From JABWBH01 sp964526695 (GTDB taxonomy: Bacteria; Planctomycetota; Phycisphaerae; UBA1845), in the NCBI GenBank assembly GCA_964526695.1, contig CAZGJA010000014.1, forward strand, positions 1 to 64,000: a stretch of 64,000 nt of DNA, read 5' to 3'. The notes beneath the pieces are model-generated. The model worked only from the letters and a program-made list of their open reading frames with translations. It was not told the DNA's origin and ran no database searches. Below are positions 58,415-64,000 of the stretch, in pieces. The translations under genes and the position numbers were made by a program. Within the stretch, counting starts at the first letter, position 1, and the number at the start of each line of letters is the position of its first letter.

Positions 58415-59335
58415 ATGAGGGGCGCAAGTGGACGAATGGCAACCGTTGTGATGGGTGTCTTGATTACATGGACCCCGAATGCGATCTATGGCGAAGAGAT
58501 TTGCGCTGACACGTCCGAGGATGTGCGCGATTCATGCAGACACCAAGCGAGGGCGGATTATTGGCTGGAGTCGGCCAAGTGTGAGAACATCACGGATGCC
58601 GAAGCGCGCAGACTGTGCAAGCAGGAAGCGCGGCTCGCGCGCATTGAGCAGCTTGAGGAATGCGACGACCAGTTCGACGCGCGCGAGGAGCTTTGCGACG
58701 CTATCGGCGACGACGCCTATGATCCGAACATCGACCCGGCGGACTTCGTGGCCGTCGTGGATAACCCCTACTTCCCGCTCACGCCCGGCACAACGTACAT
58801 CTATGAGCAGCATGACGAAGACGGCGTCGAGCATCAGGAGCTGACCGTCACGCACGAATCGCGCGTGATCCTCGGCGTGACGTGCATTCAGGTTCACGAC
58901 GTGGTCGCGCTGAACGGAGAGGTGATCGAAGACACGCTCGACTGGTATGCCCAGGACGTCCACGGCAACGTCTGGTACTTCGGGGAAATCGCCATGAACT
59001 TCGAAGACGGCTGGCTGGCGGACGTGGACGGCTCGTGGGTCGGCGGCGTCAACCGCGCCAAGCCGGGGATCATCATGCAGGCCGACCCGCAGGCCGGCAA
59101 CGTGTACCGCCAGGAGTTCGACCTGGGCAACGCGGAAGATGTGGCGCGGGTGCTGAGCCTGACGGAATCCGTGGACGTGCCTTACAATCACTTCGACAAC
59201 TGCCTGAAGACGGAAGATTACACGCCCATCGAGCCGGACGCGCGGGAGCACAAATTCTACGCCCCGGGCATCGGGCAGGTGCTCACCATCAACTTGCAGA
59301 CGGGCGCCCGGCTTGAGCTGATCGACATCCGGTAA
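58415..59335 (+). CDS. secreted protein of unknown function
   Basis: 306 aa from ATG 58415, 7 bases after AAAGGAG; an ATG at 58409 is too close to that site. Signal peptide (MATVVMGVLITWTPNAIYG) is followed by a Cys-containing helical stretch with repeated acidic/Cys spacing (CADTSEDVRDSCRHQARADYW, CENITDAEARRLCKQE, CDDQFDAREELCD), then a beta-rich domain from about residue 115 (NPYFPLTPGTTYIYEQHDEDG) that ends YAPGIGQVLTINLQTGARLEL. The domain resembles those in other secreted proteins of unknown function. It follows the PepSY-like gene after about 430 bp that hold an inverted repeat. Confidence 0.72.
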   Translation: MRGASGRMATVVMGVLITWTPNAIYGEEICADTSEDVRDSCRHQARADYWLESAKCENITDAEARRLCKQEARLARIEQLEECDDQFDAREELCDAIGDDAYDPNIDPADFVAVVDNPYFPLTPGTTYIYEQHDEDGVEHQELTVTHESRVILGVTCIQVHDVVALNGEVIEDTLDWYAQDVHGNVWYFGEIAMNFEDGWLADVDGSWVGGVNRAKPGIIMQADPQAGNVYRQEFDLGNAEDVARVLSLTESVDVPYNHFDNCLKTEDYTPIEPDAREHKFYAPGIGQVLTINLQTGARLELIDIR

Positions 59336-59365
59336 TCCAAAGTCGATGGCAAGTCGGACCTGCAC

Positions 59366-59412
59366 GGCTCCCGCGCGCAAGGAGGCAACAAGGCCTCAGT
59401 CGCGCGGGAGCC
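59366..59412. repeat. 12-bp perfect inverted repeat
   Basis: GGCTCCCGCGCG (59366-59377) and CGCGCGGGAGCC (59401-59412) are exact inverses, with a 23-base loop. It lies 30 bp after a gene and may terminate it, though no T tract follows closely. Confidence 0.7.
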
Positions 59413-59568
59413 GACATTGTTCCTCGGGAAGCGCATGCCGTCCGCATCGTGCCGCAAGAGGTGTACAATGAGACGATCCTTGAGGAGGAGACGTAAGGCG
59501 AGCGGAACATGCTTATGCGCGGGGTGGACATCGCCCCGCCGGCCTTCGGTGAAAGTGAAGACCGCACC

Positions 59569-60252
59569 GTGAAGCTGCTGCTGGTTGAAGATGACGATCT
59601 GCTGGGCCGCTCGCTCGCGCAAGGGCTACGGGAGAACGGCTACGCGCTGGACTGGGCGCGTGAGGGTCCGCACGCGGCGCGGCTCCTGCGCGGCTCGGAA
59701 TACGACGGCGTCATCCTCGACTGGATGCTGCCGGGCATGGACGGCCTGACGGTCCTGCGCGACTACCGGCGACGCGGCGGCAAGACGCCGGTGCTCATGC
59801 TCACCGCCCGCGACGCCACGCGCGACGTCGTGGCGGGACTGGACACGGGCGCGGACGACTATCTGGTCAAACCCTTCGACTTCGCCGAGTTGCTCGCTCG
59901 CGTGCGACTGCTCATGCGGCACGGATATGCGCAGCCCTCCTCGATCATCCGTGTGGCCGATCTCGAAGTGGACCTGGGTCGAAGGAGCGCCCGCCGCGAC
60001 GGGAACCCCATCGACCTGACCGCGCGCGAGTTCGCCCTGCTGGAACTTCTCGCCCTGCGCGTCAACCACGTCGTCTCGCGTCTGGAAATCTGGGAAAAAC
60101 TCTACGAAACGGAAGATGACCGTTCGAGCAACGTCGTGGACGTGTACATCTCCTACCTCCGCCGCAAGATCGACCGCGGGAAAGTCCCGCTGATCGTCAC
60201 GCGCCGCGGCGAGGGCTACATGTTGCGAGGCGAACCATGCACCCCTCCCTGA
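59569..60252 (+). CDS. response regulator, OmpR/PhoB family
   Basis: 227 aa from GTG 59569, where the product begins VKLLLVEDDDLLGRSLAQGL as in the family; an ATG 20 codons upstream is also open. Receiver Asp near residue 51 in DGVILDWMLPGMDG, Thr in LTARDA, Lys in LVKPF; winged helix with LTAREFALLELLA, SNVVDVYISYLRRKID and the terminal TRRGEGYML. It overlaps the kinase gene by 16 bases, so the two are translationally coupled. Confidence 0.92.
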   Translation: MKLLLVEDDDLLGRSLAQGLRENGYALDWAREGPHAARLLRGSEYDGVILDWMLPGMDGLTVLRDYRRRGGKTPVLMLTARDATRDVVAGLDTGADDYLVKPFDFAELLARVRLLMRHGYAQPSSIIRVADLEVDLGRRSARRDGNPIDLTAREFALLELLALRVNHVVSRLEIWEKLYETEDDRSSNVVDVYISYLRRKIDRGKVPLIVTRRGEGYMLRGEPCTPP

Positions 60253-61682
60253 CGCGGCGCCTGCTGGTGTTTTATCTCGCCACGCTCATGGTCATCGTCG
60301 CCCTGACCTGCGTGCTCGCGTGGTTCATGATGAAGCGGGCGCTGTACGCGGCGATGGACGACGGGCTTCATGCCGAAGCGCTCGCCGTCGCCAGCCGCCT
60401 GGAGATCGACGAGGGGCGGCTGGTCTTCGAGCAGGCGCCGGGCGACGCGGGCGCGGCGCTCTCGGCCAATGCGTTCGTGCAGATCGTGCAGGAGAACGGC
60501 AGCGTCGTGTTCTCAACGCCGGCGCTGGCTGACGAGAAGACGCTCATCGAGTCCATCGCCGCCCATGCGCCGGGCGATTCGGTGGATTGCCGCACGCTGC
60601 GCCTCTTCCCCGATCAGCAGGCGTGCCGCGTGGCGGGCCTGCACCGCGTGGCGCGGCCGGATGAAGACGAAATCGAGGAGGATCCGGCCGTCAAGCCGAT
60701 CGGCGCGTTCGTCTTCGTCGCGCGACCGCTCGCGCCTCTTCAGGCGACGCTTGGGCGGCTGACCTCAAGCCTGCTCGCCGTATCCGCGGCCGCGATGCTG
60801 CTGGCGCTGGCGGGAGGCGTCTTCGCCGTGCGTCGAGGTCTGCGCCCCTTGCAGCTTGTCGCGGCCGACCTCGGTCGAGTCGCGCCGGAGAATCCGCATC
60901 TTCAACTCAGCGGGTCGCGCGCCCCGATCGAGTTGCAGCCCATCGTTTCAACGATCGACCGACTGCTCGGACGCATCCGGGAGGAGCTGCATCGGCAGCG
61001 CTGCCTGACGGCGGACATCGCGCACGACTTGCGCACGCCCGTCGCCGGCATGAGAACGTTGTTGGACGTCTCGCTGCAACGGGAGCGTTCGGCGATCGAG
61101 TACGCCGCGGCGATGGAGCAGTGCCGCGGGGCGCTGCGGCAGCTCACCGCCCTGCTCGACGACGTGATGGCGCTGTCGCGGCTGGACGCGGGCGTGGACG
61201 AGGTCAGGCTCCAGCGCGTGCCGCTGAAGGCGATCGTCGAGGACGCCGTCGCGACCGTGCAGCCGATGGCCGCGGCGCGCGGCGTCGCCCTCCGCTGCGA
61301 GGACTGCCGCGGCGTCGAGCTTGAATCGGACCGCGCGAAAGTCACGCAGATTCTTGCAAACCTGCTCAGCAACGCCATCGAGCACGGCCAGGACGGCAAG
61401 CTTGTCGAACTAGGTTTCGCGTTAACGCCAGATCGCCTGGAATGCTCGATCGCCGATCGCGGACGGGGCATCGAGGCGCCGCTGCGCGCCCGCATCTTCG
61501 ACCGCTTCGTCCGCGGCGACGCCGCCCGCTCGGGCGAGAACGAGCACCACGGACTGGGCCTGCCCATCGCGGTAGGCCTGGCACGCCTCCTCGGCGGCGA
61601 CATCCGGCTTGATGAAGCGCACTCGCCCGGCGCCCGCTTCGTCGTAAGCCTGCCTCGGTCACCCGGCCGACCGGTCCCCTGA
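60237..61682 (+). CDS. sensor histidine kinase
   Basis: 481 aa. Membrane segments near residues 9-30 and 170-190 flank a periplasmic domain of about 140 residues with one Cys pair (VDCRTLRLFPDQQAC). HAMP-like linker, H-box ADIAHDLRTPVAGMRTLL with His 262, N-box NLLSNAIEHG, DRGRGIE and HHGLGLPIAVGLARLLGG. The arrangement resembles QseC/CusS-type metal or stress sensors (inference). Partner of the overlapping response regulator. Confidence 0.92.
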   Translation: MHPSLTRRLLVFYLATLMVIVALTCVLAWFMMKRALYAAMDDGLHAEALAVASRLEIDEGRLVFEQAPGDAGAALSANAFVQIVQENGSVVFSTPALADEKTLIESIAAHAPGDSVDCRTLRLFPDQQACRVAGLHRVARPDEDEIEEDPAVKPIGAFVFVARPLAPLQATLGRLTSSLLAVSAAAMLLALAGGVFAVRRGLRPLQLVAADLGRVAPENPHLQLSGSRAPIELQPIVSTIDRLLGRIREELHRQRCLTADIAHDLRTPVAGMRTLLDVSLQRERSAIEYAAAMEQCRGALRQLTALLDDVMALSRLDAGVDEVRLQRVPLKAIVEDAVATVQPMAAARGVALRCEDCRGVELESDRAKVTQILANLLSNAIEHGQDGKLVELGFALTPDRLECSIADRGRGIEAPLRARIFDRFVRGDAARSGENEHHGLGLPIAVGLARLLGGDIRLDEAHSPGARFVVSLPRSPGRPVP

Positions 61683-61785
61683 ATCGACGCCCGCCCCGTC
61701 GCGAGCAGAGGTGGATGACCCTCGCTCCCCCGCCACAATCGCTCCACGCGCGCCACGGATCTGTGGCAAGCCCGTTGAGGGGCGC

Positions 61786-62775
61786 TTATGATTCGCTGGA
61801 CGCCGAACGAGTCCGGTCCGCCCCCCCTGGCCGCATCGCGCCACCGTAGCTCAATTGGCAGAGCAGCGGTTTTGTAAACCGCAGGTTATCGGTTCGAGTC
61901 CGATCGGTGGCTTGATCTTTTTTCGCAGGGAATCCAGCGTTTTCTCGGGGCTCCTGCCCATTTCGGGAAGCATCGCCCGTCCTAACATTTCTCGCACTAC
62001 TTCGCACTGATTCGCTGTGATTTGTACCGCGCGCGCTAGCGCCAGCGCTGCGCGCTGCGCTGGGGGTCCGATCGTCGGTTCCGGTGGCACGCAGCGATTG
62101 GGCGGGTTCACACGTCGTCCCCGTCGAGGGGAGTGCATCCAACGCCGCGGACAGGTCCGTCAGGCGCGCATGAGCGTAGCGCCCGATCGTCAGCTTGGGA
62201 TCGGAGTGCCGCGCCAACTCCTGCGCCACCTTCACCGAAACGCCGCTGTTGACCAGCCGGGTGATGTACGAATGCCGCAGGCCGTGGAAGTCCGCGACGC
62301 GCCCGGACCCATCCGCGACGGCCAGAAACTCCGCTTTCCGGCGCTCGCGCCGTTCATTGCGACCGAGACCCTCACGAATCCACCTTGCCCGAGCCAGCCG
62401 AAGATCGGCGCGGATCAGCTCGGCCGTCCGGCTCGAAAGCGAAAAGACTGGCTTGCTCCGCGGCTTGCCTTGAAGCCAACCGCGGAGCTGCTCGGCCAGG
62501 TCCGCCCGGATCGGTTGCACGTCCTCACGTCGCCGCTTGGAGCTGCCAGCAGACACGGTGATCGTCGGCGGATCGGCGTCGAGGTCGAAACTCTCGGGCG
62601 TCAGGGACCGAAGCTCGGACGATCGGAAGCCGGTGCCAAGCGCCGTCCGGTACGCCATTGCCCGCGCGGGTCCATCCATGCCGAGCCGCACGGGTCCGCT
62701 CTCGGCTGAATCGATCAGCGCCTTAATCTCCGCATCGGTGAGCGCCCGCCGTTCGTACACGCGCTCTGTCGCCAC
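61786..62775 (-). CDS. tyrosine recombinase/integrase, N-terminally truncated
   Basis: 329 aa if started at GTG 62775. The catalytic domain is complete: Arg 51 in GTGFRSSEL, Lys in SSKRRRE, HGLRHSY with the HxxR motif, His in ARHSDPK and Tyr in IGRYAHARL. The core-binding domain is cut: upstream in the same frame only about 32 more codons (HYIRGIKQFSRRLARDG) precede a TAG at 62874-62872. The last 100 residues after the Tyr are low-complexity and run through the antisense of the tRNA-Thr gene (giving LCQLSYGG). It is probably the remnant of an element integrated at this tRNA. Confidence 0.85.
   Translation of the reverse strand: MATERVYERRALTDAEIKALIDSAESGPVRLGMDGPARAMAYRTALGTGFRSSELRSLTPESFDLDADPPTITVSAGSSKRRREDVQPIRADLAEQLRGWLQGKPRSKPVFSLSSRTAELIRADLRLARARWIREGLGRNERRERRKAEFLAVADGSGRVADFHGLRHSYITRLVNSGVSVKVAQELARHSDPKLTIGRYAHARLTDLSAALDALPSTGTTCEPAQSLRATGTDDRTPSAARSAGASARGTNHSESVRSSARNVRTGDASRNGQEPRENAGFPAKKDQATDRTRTDNLRFTKPLLCQLSYGGAMRPGGADRTRSASSES
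61840..61912 (+). tRNA. tRNA-Thr (anticodon TGT)
   Basis: Acceptor arms GCCACCG and CGGTGGC pair fully. D arm TAGCTCAATTGGCAGAGCA, anticodon stem GCGGT/ACCGC with loop TTTGTAA giving anticodon TGT, and T arm with GGTTCGAGTCC are all standard. CCA is not encoded. The 3' part of a tyrosine recombinase gene overlaps it on the opposite strand, which fits use of this tRNA as an attachment site. Confidence 0.96.
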
Positions 62776-62875
62776 GTTGAAGTCAGCTTTCAGGAATGCG
62801 AGCGCGTCGGTCGCCGTCCGTCCGTCCCGCGCAAGCCGGCGGGAGAACTGCTTGATCCCCCGGATGTAGTGCTAG

Positions 62876-63250
62876 ATACCGAATAAATCCCGCTGTAGTC
62901 ATTCCGAGGAGCTGGCGCGTCGGCATGGTCGAGGCCTAAATGAACATGCACCGCACGGCCCTGATCGCTCGCGCATGCGTCATCGAACCAAAGCTCCTGT
63001 CCGCCGATTCCGAAGGCGTCAATCGTGCTGGTCACCGCTTTGAGAATCAGGCGCTGCGGGCGTCGGCGATAACAGTCCGTGGCGAATGGCCACTCTCGTC
63101 ACTCCCGCGAAGGCGGAAATCCAGCCCCTGGCTTGCGACGACGCAGACTCCAGCGGATTCCCGGGCGGACTGGACCGCCGCCTGCGCGGCCGTGACGGTC
63201 ATCACGCCTCGCCGTTGGCAGCATCGGCGGATGCCCGTACAGTCGCGGCA
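62876..63250. other. gene-free stretch between integrase remnant and truD
   Basis: 375 bp with no recognisable gene. It may include decayed 5' sequence of the integrase. No second copy of the tRNA-Thr 3' end was seen here. Confidence 0.5.
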
Positions 63251-64000
63251 ATGGATACACCTGACATGCCGGCCGAAGCGCCGTTGCCCGACCTGACCGA
63301 GGATCTACCCGGCGCGGGCGGCGTCATCAAGCAAATCAACGAGGATTTCCGCGTCGAGGAGCTGCCCCTGTACGCTCCGGCCGGCAGCGGCACGCACGTG
63401 TACTTCGGAATCGAGAAGGACGGCCTGACGACGCACGCGGCCATCGAGCGCATCGCGCGCTCCGTGGGCAGGCATCCGCGCGAGATCGGCTACGCGGGAC
63501 TGAAGGACGCACATGCCGTCACGCGGCAGACGCTCAGCCTCGAGCACATCGACCCGCAGCGCATCGCCGATCTCGACATCGCCGATCTGCGCGTGCTGTG
63601 GGTTGATCGACACGGCAACAAGCTCAAGCTCGGGCACCTGCGCGGCAACCGCTTCGTGCTCCGCGTGCGCGAGATCGACGCCGGCGCGGCCGCTCGCGCG
63701 GAAGCGATCCTCGCCGTGCTGAGACGCCGGGGCATGCCCAACTACTTCGGACCCCAGCGGTTCGGCGCGCGCGGCGACACCGGGCTGATCGGCAAGGCCG
63801 CCATGCTCGGCGATTTCGAGGACGCGATGCGGTACGTCCTCGGCAGGCCCACGCCCGAGGATCGTGGACCGGTGCTGGCCGCGCGGCGGCATTTCGAGGC
63901 GGGCGAATACGAGCAGGCGTCGCGCCTGTGGTTCAAGGCCTCCGTGCCGAACGCCAAGGCGTGCCGCGATCTGGCGCAGCGCGCGACGGCGTGGCGCAAG
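63251..64000 (+). CDS. truD: tRNA pseudouridine(13) synthase TruD, 3' end off window
   Basis: 250 codons from ATG 63251, open at the right edge. It matches TruD: IKQINEDFRVEELPLY, GTHVYFGIEKDGLTT, the catalytic Asp in GYAGLKDAHAVTRQ, HGNKLKLGHLRGNRFVLRVR and PNYFGPQRFG. The enzyme modifies uridine 13 of tRNA-Glu. The C-terminal part with the TRUD insertion domain is outside the window. Confidence 0.95.
   Translation, partial: MDTPDMPAEAPLPDLTEDLPGAGGVIKQINEDFRVEELPLYAPAGSGTHVYFGIEKDGLTTHAAIERIARSVGRHPREIGYAGLKDAHAVTRQTLSLEHIDPQRIADLDIADLRVLWVDRHGNKLKLGHLRGNRFVLRVREIDAGAAARAEAILAVLRRRGMPNYFGPQRFGARGDTGLIGKAAMLGDFEDAMRYVLGRPTPEDRGPVLAARRHFEAGEYEQASRLWFKASVPNAKACRDLAQRATAWRK

Overview
The window reads as chromosome of a high-GC Gram-negative bacterium, most likely a member of the Planctomycetota (inference). 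The grounds are: several paralogous SPFH (HflK/HflC-like) proteins beside ABC-2 transporters, small membrane proteins ending in a zinc ribbon, large secreted proteins built of thrombospondin type-3 repeats, an unlinked 5S rRNA gene, lipid A/LPS-type CMP-KDO synthesis, and many short palindromic dispersed repeats in intergenic DNA and even inside genes. No marker here fixes the genus.

Layout. 1-8.7 kb: a minus-strand cluster of a polytopic SPFH protein, HflC-like, HflK-like, ABC ATPase and ABC-2 permease, with a second ABC-2 permease divergently placed. 8.9-12.2 kb: clpB, carrying an in-frame insert made of dispersed repeats, and a retropepsin-like protease. 12.3-16.8 kb: an accessory islet downstream of rocA (pyrroline-5-carboxylate dehydrogenase). 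The last 31 codons of rocA occur three times (14876-14971, 14221-14316, and a decayed copy near 13385-13470). Each copy is followed 35-52 bp later by a small toxin-antitoxin or defence-like module: DUF4160/DUF2442, then PIN plus a 64-aa protein, then a TIR/deoxyribosyltransferase-like protein plus winged helix plus a second 64-aa paralogue. A truncated TIR domain lies just 5' of rocA. This serial 3'-end integration pattern is the most unusual feature of the window.

17-36 kb: an OleB-like hydrolase and a lipoprotein, kdsB and a divergent pyrG, an M48 membrane protease with a response regulator/histidine kinase pair, a UDP-sugar pyrophosphorylase, rsfS, zinc-ribbon proteins, a TlpA-like thioredoxin, a PhoR-like kinase and a GT39-TPR protein. 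36-42 kb: MutS2 without a Smr domain, a 31-aa hydrophobic peptide, 5S rRNA with terminator, and a large exported protein of unknown function. 42-49.5 kb: two paralogous secreted calcium-binding repeat proteins sharing a C-terminal domain and a duplicated terminator. The second has an in-frame amber codon just after its signal peptide.

49.8-57 kb: fliM, then a polyhydroxyalkanoate locus: phaR, diverging from phasin, phaA, phaE, phaC and phaB. A four-helix-bundle (S23/IVP) gene bracketed by inverted repeats interrupts this locus. 57-64 kb: secreted hypotheticals, a second response regulator/kinase pair, a tRNA-Thr(TGT) overlapped by an N-terminally truncated tyrosine recombinase, and the start of truD running off the right edge.
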